A DNA stretch of 64,000 nt from an uncultured Ruminococcus sp. Its GTDB lineage: Bacteria > Bacillota > Clostridia > Lachnospirales > Lachnospiraceae. A model generated the notes under the pieces. It worked only from the letters and a program-made list of their open reading frames with translations, was not told where the DNA came from and did not search any database. This document shows, piece after piece, positions 8,619 through 18,458 of the stretch (position 1 is its first letter; the number at the start of each line of letters is the position of its first letter). The DNA is taken from NCBI GenBank assembly GCA_946494335.1, contig CAMMBV010000015.1, forward strand, positions 1 to 64,000, written 5' to 3'. Made by a program: the position numbers and the translations under genes.

Positions 8619-10841
8619 ATGGAAAATGCCTATGCGGATGTGATTGTGGATATTTCCAGCGGAGAGTTGGATCGGGTATTTCAGTATCGGATTCCCGAAA
8701 AAATGAGAGACCGGGTGAAAGAAGGAACTCTTGTGACGGTACCCTTTGGAAGAGGAAACCGAAGTGTAAGAGCCTATGTGATAGAGATCAGCCAGAAGGC
8801 GGAAATTGAGGAGGAAAAAATCAAGGAAATTTTTTCTGTGCCGCAGGAACCGGTCACAGTGGAATCAAAACTGATCGCGCTGGCTGTCTGGATGAAAGAA
8901 ACCTATGGCTGTACCATGCTGCAGGCGCTGAAGACAGTCCTTCCCATGAAAGAAAAGGTAAAAGAAAAGAAAAAAAGGAAAATTATTCTTGCTCTTTCCC
9001 AGGAGGAAGCGAAAGAAGCCCTTGCAAAGTGCGAGAGAAAGCACCAAAGCGCACGGGTCAGGCTACTTCGCGCACTTCTTAAGGAAGAAGTGCTGGATTA
9101 CAAAGAGGCTCTGGCAGATCTGGGCCTCACTGCGGGGGCTTTACGTACGGCCCAGGAAAAGGGGCTGATCCGGCTGGAGGAGGAGCAGGTTTATCGTATG
9201 CCGTCCATGGCCACATTTGACAGGCATTGTGATACTCCTCCTTTGTCTGCTCAGCAGGAGAATACGGCAAAGGAAATCATCCGGGAGGCAGAAGAAAGGA
9301 AACGTCCCTGTCTGATTTACGGCATCACAGGCAGCGGCAAAACCCGGGTTTACATGGAGCTGATTGACCAGACTTTGAAAAAAGGAAAGCAGGCCATTGT
9401 GCTGATACCGGAAATTGCTCTGACGTACCAGGTGGTGTATCAGTTCCGGCAGCGTTTCAAAGAACAGGCTGCCGTTATACATTCCCGGATGTCTCAGGGA
9501 GAGAGATGGGATGCATTTGAGGGCGCCAGAAGGGGCAGGGTATCGGTGATGGTGGGCCCCCGCTCGGCTCTGTTTACGCCGTTTCCGGATCTGGGACTGA
9601 TCGTGATTGATGAAGAGCATGAATCTTCCTACAAAAGCGAAGGGGCGCCCCGGTATCATGCAAGGGAGGCTGCGGCTGCCAGATGCCGGATTGAGGGGGC
9701 GCACCTGGTGCTGGGTTCAGCCACGCCTTCTCTGGAATCTTACTATGCCTGCATGGAAGGAAAGTATCGTCTGTTTACGCTGAACCATCGTTTCGGAAAC
9801 GGAAAGCTGCCCACAGTATATACCGTGGATATGAGGGAAGAATTAAAGGCAGGAAATCTTTCCGTGTTCAGCCGTCATCTGGAGGAGGCGCTTGGAGACA
9901 GGCTCTTAAAGGGAGAGCAGTCCATACTGTTTCTGAACAGAAGAGGGTACGCCGGTTTTGTGTCCTGCCGAAGCTGCGGCTATGTAGCGAAATGCCCTCA
10001 CTGTGACGTTTCCCTGGCTTTGCACAGCGGCGGTGTTTTGAAGTGTCATTACTGCGGATATACCGTAAAGATGATGAATGCCTGCCCCAAGTGCGGGTCC
10101 AGGTATATCGGCGGTTTTAATGCGGGGACGGAGCAGATTGAAAAGCTGACCAGAAAAATGTTTCCTGATGCCCGGGTTTTGCGGATGGATCTGGACACGA
10201 CGCGAAAAAAAGAGGACTATTCCAGAATACTGTCTGCCTTTGCAGCAGGGGAGGCGGATATTCTGATCGGTACCCAGATGATTATCAAAGGCCATGATTT
10301 TCCGGGGGTAACGCTGGTCGGTGCGCTGGCTGCGGATATGTCCTTAAATGCAGGGGACTACCGGGCCAGTGAGAGAACATTTCAGCTGCTGGTGCAGGCA
10401 GTGGGAAGAGCGGGCAGAGGAGAACGACCCGGCGAAGCTGTTATCCAGACGTATCATCCGGAACATTACAGTATTCAGGCGGCATGCCGGCAGGATTACC
10501 CGGCATTTTATGAGGAAGAGATGAATTACCGGATGCTGATGCGGTATCCGCCGTCATCAAAAATGCTGGCAGTGATGGGAAGCAGTCTGGAGGGGGACCT
10601 TCTGGCTGTGGGCATGGAGTTCCTGGCAAAATACGTGAAAAAGATCAAAGATGAACAGCTGGTGGTGATCGGCCCGGCCGACGAGGCTATTGCCAAAATA
10701 CAGGACCGGCGCCGTATGGTATTTTACCTGAAACATCCCAGCCGTGATTTTCTGTCCTATCTGCAAAGACAGATGGAGCGTTATATAGAAGTAAATCCGG
10801 GATTTAAGAAATTATCCATACAGTTTGATTATCAGATATAG
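8619..10841 (+). CDS. priA: Primosomal protein N' (replication restart helicase)
   Basis: PriA recognises stalled forks and D-loops and reloads the replicative helicase. The 740-residue protein contains, in order, the N-terminal DNA-binding domain, a Walker A motif GITGSGKTR near residue 238, the DEEH Walker B box in VIDEEHESSYK, and the helicase domain. The helicase domain is interrupted by a zinc-binding insertion with paired CxxC motifs (CRSC, CPHC, CHYC, CPKC) at about residues 449-492. It starts only 6 nt after the murE stop codon, so it is probably cotranscribed. Confidence 0.96.
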   Translation: MENAYADVIVDISSGELDRVFQYRIPEKMRDRVKEGTLVTVPFGRGNRSVRAYVIEISQKAEIEEEKIKEIFSVPQEPVTVESKLIALAVWMKETYGCTMLQALKTVLPMKEKVKEKKKRKIILALSQEEAKEALAKCERKHQSARVRLLRALLKEEVLDYKEALADLGLTAGALRTAQEKGLIRLEEEQVYRMPSMATFDRHCDTPPLSAQQENTAKEIIREAEERKRPCLIYGITGSGKTRVYMELIDQTLKKGKQAIVLIPEIALTYQVVYQFRQRFKEQAAVIHSRMSQGERWDAFEGARRGRVSVMVGPRSALFTPFPDLGLIVIDEEHESSYKSEGAPRYHAREAAAARCRIEGAHLVLGSATPSLESYYACMEGKYRLFTLNHRFGNGKLPTVYTVDMREELKAGNLSVFSRHLEEALGDRLLKGEQSILFLNRRGYAGFVSCRSCGYVAKCPHCDVSLALHSGGVLKCHYCGYTVKMMNACPKCGSRYIGGFNAGTEQIEKLTRKMFPDARVLRMDLDTTRKKEDYSRILSAFAAGEADILIGTQMIIKGHDFPGVTLVGALAADMSLNAGDYRASERTFQLLVQAVGRAGRGERPGEAVIQTYHPEHYSIQAACRQDYPAFYEEEMNYRMLMRYPPSSKMLAVMGSSLEGDLLAVGMEFLAKYVKKIKDEQLVVIGPADEAIAKIQDRRRMVFYLKHPSRDFLSYLQRQMERYIEVNPGFKKLSIQFDYQI

Positions 10842-10858
10842 ATGAAGGAGGAGACAAA

Positions 10859-11338
10859 ATGGCATTACGGAATATCAGAAAGATGGGGGACAATATACTG
10901 ACAAAAACCTGCCGCCCGGTGGAGGAGATGACACCGAGGATAAAAGAGCTGATTCAGGATATGCTGGATACCATGTATGAAAGCTATGGCGTGGGTCTTG
11001 CGGCTTCCCAGGTGGGAGTGCTGAAAAGAATTGTTGTGATTGATATCGGGGAGGGGCCTGTTGTGCTTGTGAATCCTGAAATTGTGGAAACGTCCGGGGA
11101 ACAGACCGGAGATGAGGGATGTTTAAGTGTTCCGGGAAAAACAGGCACCGTGACCCGGCCCATGTATGCAAAAGTGCAGGCTTTTGATGAAAATATGGAA
11201 CCGGTGACAGTGGAAGGCGAAGGGCTGATGGCAAGAGCTATCTGCCATGAGTGCGATCATCTGGACGGCGTTTTGTATGTGGAGCATGTGGAGGGTGAAC
11301 TGCGCGATGTGAATTATGAAGAGGATGAAGAAGAATGA
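10859..11338 (+). CDS. def: Peptide deformylase
   Basis: This enzyme removes the formyl group from the N-terminal methionine of nascent proteins. The 159-residue protein has all three family motifs: GVGLAASQ near residue 43, EGCLS at 86-90 (metal ligand Cys88) and HECDH at 130-134 (two metal-binding histidines and the catalytic glutamate). AAGGAGGAG precedes the ATG. Its stop overlaps the fmt start (ATGA), pairing formyl removal with formyl addition as in many bacteria. Confidence 0.96.
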   Translation: MALRNIRKMGDNILTKTCRPVEEMTPRIKELIQDMLDTMYESYGVGLAASQVGVLKRIVVIDIGEGPVVLVNPEIVETSGEQTGDEGCLSVPGKTGTVTRPMYAKVQAFDENMEPVTVEGEGLMARAICHECDHLDGVLYVEHVEGELRDVNYEEDEEE

Positions 11339-12270
11339 AAATAGTTTTTATGGGAACCCCGGACTTTTCCGTGGGAACATTAAAGGCGCTTTTTGATGCG
11401 GGACATGAGATAGCGGCAGTGGTGACACAGCCGGACAAGCCGAAGGGAAGAGGGAAGGCCATGCAGCCCACACCGGTAAAAGAGGCGGCTCTTTCGCTGG
11501 GACTTCCGGTTCTCCAGCCGCAGAAGGTGAAGGATGAGGCATTTTTGAACCAGATGGATGCTCTTCATCCGGATGTGATTGTGGTGGTGGCATTTGGACA
11601 GATTATTCCCGGCAGACTTCTGGAAATTCCGCGTTTTGGCTGCATCAATGTCCATGCTTCCCTTCTTCCGGACTACCGGGGAGCCGCTCCCATACAATGG
11701 GCGGTCATTGACGGCAGGAGCGAATCCGGCGTAACTATTATGCGGATGGATGAAGGGCTGGATACGGGGGATATGATTGCAAAGGTTGTTGTACCCCTTT
11801 CTGAGGATGAGACAGGCGGAAGTCTGTTTGAAAAGCTGAGCCGTGCGGGAGCCGATCTTCTTGTGGAAACACTGCCCCGGCTGGAAGACGGAACCGCAGT
11901 CTTTGAAAAGCAGCCGGAGGAAAGTCCAACTCCATATGCATCCATGATTACCAAAAAGATGGGTGATATCCGCTGGAATGAGCCGGCGGTCAGCCTGGAG
12001 CGGCTGATCAGGGGACTGAACCCCTGGCCCAGCGCATATACACAGCTGAAGGGAAAAAATCTTAAGATCTGGAAAGCCTGCGCAGTGAAAGAAAACGGCG
12101 GAAAAATCCCGGGTCAGGTGGTAAAGACTTCTGCAAAAGGAATTTTTGTGCAGACAGGAGAAGATGTTTTGTGTATCGAAGAGCTTCAGCTGGAAGGAAA
12201 AAAGAGGATGGCTGCAGACGCTTTTTTGAGAGGCTGCAGACTGGATGAAGATACAATACTGGGCAGTTAG
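11335..12270 (+). CDS. fmt: Methionyl-tRNA formyltransferase
   Basis: This enzyme transfers a formyl group from 10-formyl-tetrahydrofolate to Met-tRNAfMet for translation initiation. The 311-residue protein begins with MGTPDFSV. It carries the catalytic segment INVHASLLPDYRGAAPIQWA, containing the conserved Asn and His, followed by LDTGDM with the third catalytic residue. The C-terminal ~100 residues form the tRNA-binding OB-like domain. It overlaps def by 4 nt. Confidence 0.96.
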   Translation: MKIVFMGTPDFSVGTLKALFDAGHEIAAVVTQPDKPKGRGKAMQPTPVKEAALSLGLPVLQPQKVKDEAFLNQMDALHPDVIVVVAFGQIIPGRLLEIPRFGCINVHASLLPDYRGAAPIQWAVIDGRSESGVTIMRMDEGLDTGDMIAKVVVPLSEDETGGSLFEKLSRAGADLLVETLPRLEDGTAVFEKQPEESPTPYASMITKKMGDIRWNEPAVSLERLIRGLNPWPSAYTQLKGKNLKIWKACAVKENGGKIPGQVVKTSAKGIFVQTGEDVLCIEELQLEGKKRMAADAFLRGCRLDEDTILGS

Positions 12271-12289
12271 GCAGGGCGGAGGAAGATAA

Positions 12290-13645
12290 ATGGCAGGTGT
12301 AAGCAGTACAAGAGAGATTATCCTGGGAATATTGCTGGAGATTAACCGGGATGGAGAATACAGTCATATCGCGATACGCAGCGCGCTGGATAAATACCAG
12401 TATCTGCCCAAACAGGACCGGGCTTTTATCACCCGAGTCTGTGAGGGAACGGTGGAATATATGCTGCAGCTGGATTATATTATCGGGCAGTTTTCCAACG
12501 TAAAAGTGGAGAAGATGAAACCGGTAATCCGGGAGATTTTACGAAGCGGAGCATATCAGCTGATGTATATGGACCGGATTCCGGATTCCGCTGTGTGCAA
12601 CGAGGCGGTAAAGCTGGCGCAGAAAAAAGGATTTTACAGCCTGAAAGGGTTTGTAAATGCAGTTTTGCGTAATATTTCCAGAAATAAAGACAACATATCA
12701 TTTCCGCCTGTCAGTCAGCCTGTGCAGCATTTATCCGTGGTCTATTCACTGCCGGCCTGGCTGGTGGAAAAATGGCTTGCGTCTTATGATTTTGAAACGG
12801 TCCAAACCATGGCTGAAGATTTTCTGAAAGATAAGCCCACAACCATTCGCTGCGCACAGTATATGATAGATACCGACGTGACTGTTAAACGTCTGAAAGA
12901 GCAGAATGTCACTGTGGAGAAAGCGCCCTATCTGGACTATGCCTATTATATTTCAGATTATAATTATCTTCGGATGCTGAACGTATTCCGAATGGGATGT
13001 ATCATGGTTCAGGATGTCAGCTCCATGCTGGCGGCGGAAGCAGCGGCTCCCCGGGAAGGAGACTATGTGCTGGATCTGTGTGCAGCTCCCGGAGGCAAAA
13101 GTCTTCACATGGCGGACAAAATGCAGGGCAAAGGCTATGTGGAGGCAAGAGATCTGACGGAATATAAGGTGCAGATGATTGAAGAAAATATCGGAAGAAT
13201 GAATGTTTCCAATGTGAAAGCGGTGTGCAAAGACGCTACCGTTTTTGATAAAGAGTCTGTGGGAAAAGCGGATATTGTACTGGCGGATGTGCCTTGCTCC
13301 GGGTTTGGTGTCATTGGCAAAAAGAATGATATCAAGTACAAGGTGACCCGTCAGAAACAGGAAGATCTGATTATACTGCAGAAAAGAATTCTTCACAATG
13401 CCTCTTTTTATGTGAAGGAGGGAGGAACGCTGATTTACAGTACCTGCACCATTTCTGAAGAAGAAAATCAGAATAATGTAAAGTGGTTTACAGAAAATTA
13501 TCCCTATGAGCTGGAAAGCCTGGATCCTTATCTGCCGGAAGAGCTTCAGGGCGAGACAACGAAAAAAGGATGGATTCAGCTGCTGCCGGGGATAAATAAG
13601 ACGGACGGATTTTTTATTGCAAGGATGAAAAGGAAGACGGAATGA
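12290..13645 (+). CDS. rsmB: 16S rRNA (cytosine-967-C5)-methyltransferase
   Basis: This enzyme uses S-adenosylmethionine to methylate C967 of 16S rRNA. The 451-residue protein has an N-terminal NusB-like RNA-binding domain (about 1-145) and a C-terminal Rossmann methyltransferase. The SAM motif is LDLCAAPGGKSLHMA. The two functional cysteines of m5C enzymes are in DVPCSGFG and YSTCTISEEEN. It overlaps rlmN by 4 nt (ATGA). Confidence 0.95.
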   Translation: MAGVSSTREIILGILLEINRDGEYSHIAIRSALDKYQYLPKQDRAFITRVCEGTVEYMLQLDYIIGQFSNVKVEKMKPVIREILRSGAYQLMYMDRIPDSAVCNEAVKLAQKKGFYSLKGFVNAVLRNISRNKDNISFPPVSQPVQHLSVVYSLPAWLVEKWLASYDFETVQTMAEDFLKDKPTTIRCAQYMIDTDVTVKRLKEQNVTVEKAPYLDYAYYISDYNYLRMLNVFRMGCIMVQDVSSMLAAEAAAPREGDYVLDLCAAPGGKSLHMADKMQGKGYVEARDLTEYKVQMIEENIGRMNVSNVKAVCKDATVFDKESVGKADIVLADVPCSGFGVIGKKNDIKYKVTRQKQEDLIILQKRILHNASFYVKEGGTLIYSTCTISEEENQNNVKWFTENYPYELESLDPYLPEELQGETTKKGWIQLLPGINKTDGFFIARMKRKTE

Positions 13646-14700
13646 GTGAATATCAGGATTTACGGTCCCTCTATGTGGAAGAATTAAAAGAGCTGGTGCG
13701 CGAACTGGGGGAAAAACCCTTTAAGGCATCCCAGATTTATGACTGGCTTCATAAAAAACAGGTGTCGGATTACGGTGAGATGACCAATCTGTCCCGACAG
13801 CTGCGGGAAAAGCTTGCCGGTGAATATCCGCTGTACAATATGGAGGCGGTTCAGGTTCAGACTTCCAAAATTGACGGAACGAAAAAATTTCTTTTCCGCC
13901 TGAGGGATGGGTATGTCATTGAAAGTGTGTGGATGAAATACCAGCATGGCAATTCTGTCTGTATTTCTTCTCAGGTCGGATGCAGGATGGGATGCCGTTT
14001 CTGTGCGTCCACCATCGGAGGGCTTACCAGAAATCTGGAACCTGCGGAGATGCTGGGACAGATCTATCAGATCCGGGAACTGACAGGAGAAAAAATTTCC
14101 AATGTGGTGGTGATGGGAACGGGAGAGCCGCTGGACAATTACGATGCGCTGATCCGCTTCATCCGGATCCTGACAGATGATAAAGGGTTTGGCTTAAGCC
14201 AGAGAAACATTACCGTATCCACCTGCGGTATTGTACCGATGATTCACAGGCTGGCTTTGGAGGAGCTTTCCATAACGCTGGCCATATCTTTGCATGCTCC
14301 CAATGATGAAAAGAGAAAGAGACTGATGCCCATCGCCAACAAATATTCCATCGGGGAGCTTATGGACGGCTGCCGGGAATATTTCCGGAAAACAGGCAGG
14401 AGACTTACCTTTGAATACAGTCTGGTGGGCGGAGAGAACGACAGCCAGAAAGATGCCGACGAACTGGCCGCTCTTTTAAAAGGCCATAACTGCCATGTAA
14501 ATCTGATTCCGGTGAATCCTGTCAAAGAAAGAAATTTTGTACAGTCAGACAAAAAAGTTGTGGAGAAATTCAAAAATAAGCTTGAAAAATACGGAATAAA
14601 TGTTACTATTAGAAGAGAAATGGGCCGTGATATCGATGGGGCATGCGGCCAGCTTCGCAGAAGCTATCTTGATAATTTAAAGCAGGAGAGGAAAAAATGA
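13642..14700 (+). CDS. rlmN: Dual-specificity 23S rRNA/tRNA adenine-C2 methyltransferase
   Basis: This radical-SAM enzyme methylates C2 of A2503 in 23S rRNA and A37 in certain tRNAs. The 352-residue protein carries the cluster-binding motif CRMGCRFCAST and, near the C-terminus, GACGQLR with the cysteine that forms the transient methyl adduct. It shares 4-nt overlaps with rsmB upstream and the phosphatase gene downstream. Confidence 0.96.
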   Translation: MSEYQDLRSLYVEELKELVRELGEKPFKASQIYDWLHKKQVSDYGEMTNLSRQLREKLAGEYPLYNMEAVQVQTSKIDGTKKFLFRLRDGYVIESVWMKYQHGNSVCISSQVGCRMGCRFCASTIGGLTRNLEPAEMLGQIYQIRELTGEKISNVVVMGTGEPLDNYDALIRFIRILTDDKGFGLSQRNITVSTCGIVPMIHRLALEELSITLAISLHAPNDEKRKRLMPIANKYSIGELMDGCREYFRKTGRRLTFEYSLVGGENDSQKDADELAALLKGHNCHVNLIPVNPVKERNFVQSDKKVVEKFKNKLEKYGINVTIRREMGRDIDGACGQLRRSYLDNLKQERKK

Positions 14701-15440
14701 AAGTGTATTCTGTTACTGACGTGGGACAGGTCAGACAATCAAACCAGGACTACATATACGCATCTTCCCGCCAGATAGGAAACCTTCCTAATCTTTTTAT
14801 AGTAGCAGATGGTATGGGAGGCCATAACGGCGGGGATTTTGCTTCCAGATATGCCGTAGAGACTTTTGTAGAGACAGTGAAAGCGGATACGAATTTTAAT
14901 CCCATCAAAATTATACGCAACGCAATAGAAACGGCGAATCGAAAGCTTTTAAGAGAAGCGAGAAGAAATGAAGATTTGAAAGGTATGGGAACGACGGTTG
15001 TTGCGGCTACTGTGGTCGGCCACTATGCCTATGTGGCCAATGTAGGCGACAGCCGGTTGTATATAGCAGGTCAGAAAATGGATCAGGTAACCAGGGATCA
15101 TTCTCTGGTAGGGGAGATGCTCCGTATGGGAGAATTGAGCAAAGAGGAAGCCAGGACGCATCCGGACCGCAATATCATTACCAGAGCGCTGGGCACAGGA
15201 AGTGATGTTGCAATAGATTTTTTCGATGTAAAGCTGGAAGAAAATGCGAAGATTGTCCTTTGTTCTGACGGGCTGTATGGTATGGTTTCTGACGAGGAGA
15301 TGTATGAAGTTCTCCGGGAATGCGGCGATGGATCCGATCCTTCAGTTGCGCTGATGGAGAAGGCCAATCAAAATGGCGGAAAGGATAATATAGCCGTCAT
15401 TGTAGTAGAACCATTTATTGAAGAGGTGAGAGAATGTTAA
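14697..15440 (+). CDS. prpC: PP2C-family serine/threonine phosphatase
   Basis: This soluble phosphatase opposes the PASTA kinase encoded next. The 247-residue protein shows the PP2C metal-binding motifs VADGMGGHNGGD, VGDSRLY, CSDGLYGMV and GGKDNIAVIVV. It overlaps rlmN by 4 nt and the kinase gene by 7 nt, the conserved phosphatase-kinase pair of Firmicutes. Substrates cannot be read from sequence; cell-wall, division and translation proteins are typical. Confidence 0.94.
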   Translation: MKVYSVTDVGQVRQSNQDYIYASSRQIGNLPNLFIVADGMGGHNGGDFASRYAVETFVETVKADTNFNPIKIIRNAIETANRKLLREARRNEDLKGMGTTVVAATVVGHYAYVANVGDSRLYIAGQKMDQVTRDHSLVGEMLRMGELSKEEARTHPDRNIITRALGTGSDVAIDFFDVKLEENAKIVLCSDGLYGMVSDEEMYEVLRECGDGSDPSVALMEKANQNGGKDNIAVIVVEPFIEEVREC

Positions 15441-17566
15441 AAGAGGGAATGATTTTAGCGGAGCGTTATGAGATAATCAGCAAAGTGGGTACCGGAGGAA
15501 TGGCGGATGTCTATAAGGCCAGGGATCATAAGCTGAACCGTCTCGTAGCCGTAAAAGTTTTGAAACCGGAATTTCGGGATGATAAAACCTTTATTGCGAA
15601 GTTCCAGAAGGAAGCGCAGGCTGCAGCCGGACTGGCCCATCCCAATATCGTGAACGTTTACGATGTGGGCGATGACGCCGGCGTTAACTTTATCGTAATG
15701 GAACTTGTGGAAGGCATTACGCTGAAGGATTACATCAAGAAAAAAGGAAAACTGAGTGTAAAAGAGGCCACCAGCATTGCCATTCAGGTATCGCTGGGTC
15801 TGGAGGCGGCTCACAACAGCAATATTGTGCACCGGGATGTAAAGCCCCAGAACATTATCATATCGACAGACGGCAAGGTGAAACTGTCCGATTTCGGAAT
15901 CGCCCGCGCCGTAACATCAAACACCATAACTTCCAATGTGATGGTTTCCGTTCACTACAGTTCACCGGAACAGGTGAGGGGCGGCTACAGTGATAAAAAA
16001 AGCGATATCTATTCCCTGGGTATAACCATGTATGAGATGGTTACGGGGCGCGTGCCCTTTGACGGGGATACCTCTGTTGCAATCGCCATCAAACATCTGC
16101 AGGAGGAGATGGTTCCGCCGTCAAGGTACACGCCGGACCTTCCTTTCAGCCTGGAACAGATTATATTAAAGTGTACGCAGAAAAGCGTGGACAGAAGATA
16201 CAACAGTCTTTCCGAGGTCATTGAAGATCTGAAGCGGTCCTTAGTGGATCCCCAGGGGGATTTTGTAGCCCTTGCGCCTCTTTCGGATCATGCGCAGACG
16301 GTGCGGATGTCGGAAGATGAGATGAATGCCATAAAGGAGAGCAGGACTTCTCAGAACACCTATACGCCGACTGGGCAGCAGGAGCAGCAGGTGCTTTACG
16401 ATGACGATATGGAGGACGAGGAAGATTACGACGATGAGGAAGATGATGAGGACGGCATCAGCAGCAAGCTGGAGAAGGCCATGACCATCGGAGGATTTAT
16501 CATCGGCGCCATTATTATCTGTATTCTTGTATACTTTATTGGAACGGCAGCCGGAGTGTTCCGTTTTGGGTCCAATAAGGATAAGAAAGAAGAGCAGCAG
16601 GTAGAAGAGCAGCAGCCTACGGAAGAAGCAGAAGAGACAGAAGATATGGTAACGGTACCGGATCTGAGAGGAAAGACCGTTGCGGAAGCGGAAGCGGAAC
16701 TGAAAGACACCGGCCTTGGACTTGTAAAGGGTGCAGAGGAAGCTTCTGATGAATATCCGGCCGGCCAGATTATGGCACAGAATTATGAGCCCGGAGAACA
16801 GGTGGAAAAGCATACCACCATTGAATATACCCTGAGTACGGGGAATGCTGCGCTGACGGTTCCCAATGTGGTAAATATGCCCCAGGCGGATGCGGAGGCA
16901 CAGCTGCTTGATATGGGTCTGCAGACCAGCATTCAGAATAATTACAGCGCAGACGTGGCGGCAGGAAACGTAATTTCTGTCAGTCCGGAAGTTGGTACGG
17001 AGGTAAATGCCGGAGACACCATAACGCTGGTGATTAGTCTGGGAGCTTCCGATGAGGAAGTGACAGTGCCAAGCGTCAGAGGTATTTCGGAGGCGGATGC
17101 CAAATCCACACTGGAGAATCTTGGGCTGGTTGTCACTGTTGAGACGGGCAGCAGCAACAGCGTAGGCGAAGGTGAGGTTTACGATCAGAGCATTTCTTCC
17201 GGTACTACAGTAAATGCCGGAGCAAGCATCACCATATATGTGAATAATCCCGGCAGTACACCGGATGAGACGGCACGTCTGGATCCGGACGGTACGGATT
17301 CCGGATCTCACAGCGGCTCCTGGGTCTGTACAGATTCACTGGGGCAGCCCGGCAATTATGAAGGCGGCGCGGTCCAGCTGGTGCTGGAGCAGGATGGCCA
17401 GAGCGCCGTTACCATTGTAGAAGGTCAGCAGCTTACCTTTCCCTATACGCTGAATGTATCCGGAGCGGACGGTGTTTCAGACGGAACTGTGGTGCTTTAC
17501 GAGATGGTAAATGGAGATTATGTGGAACGGGCAACCTACCCCGTTACCTTCAGTCAGACAGAATAA
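15434..17566 (+). CDS. prkC: PASTA-domain Ser/Thr protein kinase
   Basis: This membrane kinase senses muropeptides or lipid II through extracellular PASTA repeats. The 710-residue protein has a kinase domain (about 10-270) with GTGGMADVYKARD, HRDVKPQNI and DFGIAR. A very acidic juxtamembrane segment (about 315-340) precedes one transmembrane helix near 348-370. Three PASTA repeats follow at roughly 408-472, 475-541 and 544-608. The last ~100 residues form an extra extracellular region not seen in B. subtilis PrkC and not recognised as a known domain. It is coupled to the PP2C gene upstream. Confidence 0.95.
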   Translation: MLKEGMILAERYEIISKVGTGGMADVYKARDHKLNRLVAVKVLKPEFRDDKTFIAKFQKEAQAAAGLAHPNIVNVYDVGDDAGVNFIVMELVEGITLKDYIKKKGKLSVKEATSIAIQVSLGLEAAHNSNIVHRDVKPQNIIISTDGKVKLSDFGIARAVTSNTITSNVMVSVHYSSPEQVRGGYSDKKSDIYSLGITMYEMVTGRVPFDGDTSVAIAIKHLQEEMVPPSRYTPDLPFSLEQIILKCTQKSVDRRYNSLSEVIEDLKRSLVDPQGDFVALAPLSDHAQTVRMSEDEMNAIKESRTSQNTYTPTGQQEQQVLYDDDMEDEEDYDDEEDDEDGISSKLEKAMTIGGFIIGAIIICILVYFIGTAAGVFRFGSNKDKKEEQQVEEQQPTEEAEETEDMVTVPDLRGKTVAEAEAELKDTGLGLVKGAEEASDEYPAGQIMAQNYEPGEQVEKHTTIEYTLSTGNAALTVPNVVNMPQADAEAQLLDMGLQTSIQNNYSADVAAGNVISVSPEVGTEVNAGDTITLVISLGASDEEVTVPSVRGISEADAKSTLENLGLVVTVETGSSNSVGEGEVYDQSISSGTTVNAGASITIYVNNPGSTPDETARLDPDGTDSGSHSGSWVCTDSLGQPGNYEGGAVQLVLEQDGQSAVTIVEGQQLTFPYTLNVSGADGVSDGTVVLYEMVNGDYVERATYPVTFSQTE

Positions 17567-17572
17567 GACAGT

Positions 17573-18457
17573 ATGAAGGGAAGAATTACAAAGGGAATCG
17601 CCGGATTTTACTACGTGTATGCAGTAAAATCCGGAATGTATGAATGTAAGCCGAAAGGCATTTTCAGAAAAGAAAAAATAAAGCCTCTTGTGGGGGATTA
17701 TGTGGAGTTTGAAGTGCTGGATGAAAAGGAGCGTACGGGGGTGATTACCGAGATTGCCCCCAGAAAAAATGAGCTGATTCGTCCGGCATCTTCTAATATT
17801 GATCAGGCGATGGTGATTTTCGCCATGGAAAATCCCAGGCCCAGTTTTTCCTTACTGGATCGTTTTCTGATTATGATGGAGCGTCAGAATATCCGAACAG
17901 TCATCTGTTTCAACAAAAAGGAGCTGGCCGGGGAAGAGGAACTGGAACTCCTTCGCCGGACCTATTCAGAAGCCGGTTATCAGGTGCTCCTTGTAAGCGC
18001 CCGCCGGGAAGAAGGAATGGAGCAGATAAAGAATGTTTTAAGCGGAAAGACAACCGTGGTGGCCGGACCATCGGGGGTAGGGAAATCCACCATCACCAAT
18101 CTTCTCCAAAGCGAGGTCTGTATGGAAACGGGAGAAATCAGCAGAAAGCTGAAAAGAGGCCGTCACACCACCCGGCATGCTCAGCTGATTGCCGTAGGGG
18201 AGGACACATATCTTATGGATACGCCGGGATTCTCTGCTATGGCAGTGGAAAATATGGAGAAAGAGGAGCTGAAGCAGTATTTTCCTGAATTTCATCCTTA
18301 TGAAGGAGAATGCCGTTTTCAGGGATGCGTTCATATATCGGAGCCGGACTGCGGTGTGATCCGGGCGGTTGAGGAAAACAGAATCAGCCGTATACGCTAT
18401 GAGGATTACAGGGAACTGTATGAAGAACTGAAAGAAAAAGAAAAGAGGAGGTATTAG
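17573..18457 (+). CDS. rsgA: Small ribosomal subunit biogenesis GTPase RsgA
   Basis: This circularly permuted GTPase helps mature the 30S subunit. The 294-residue protein has an N-terminal OB fold and then the G motifs in permuted order (G4 NKKE before G1 GPSGVGKST and G3 DTPGF). The C-terminal zinc knuckle has CRFQGCVH and a further Cys in EPDCGV. It lies directly after the PASTA kinase and before rpe, a conserved Firmicute order. Confidence 0.96.
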   Translation: MKGRITKGIAGFYYVYAVKSGMYECKPKGIFRKEKIKPLVGDYVEFEVLDEKERTGVITEIAPRKNELIRPASSNIDQAMVIFAMENPRPSFSLLDRFLIMMERQNIRTVICFNKKELAGEEELELLRRTYSEAGYQVLLVSARREEGMEQIKNVLSGKTTVVAGPSGVGKSTITNLLQSEVCMETGEISRKLKRGRHTTRHAQLIAVGEDTYLMDTPGFSAMAVENMEKEELKQYFPEFHPYEGECRFQGCVHISEPDCGVIRAVEENRISRIRYEDYRELYEELKEKEKRRY

Positions 18458-18458
18458 T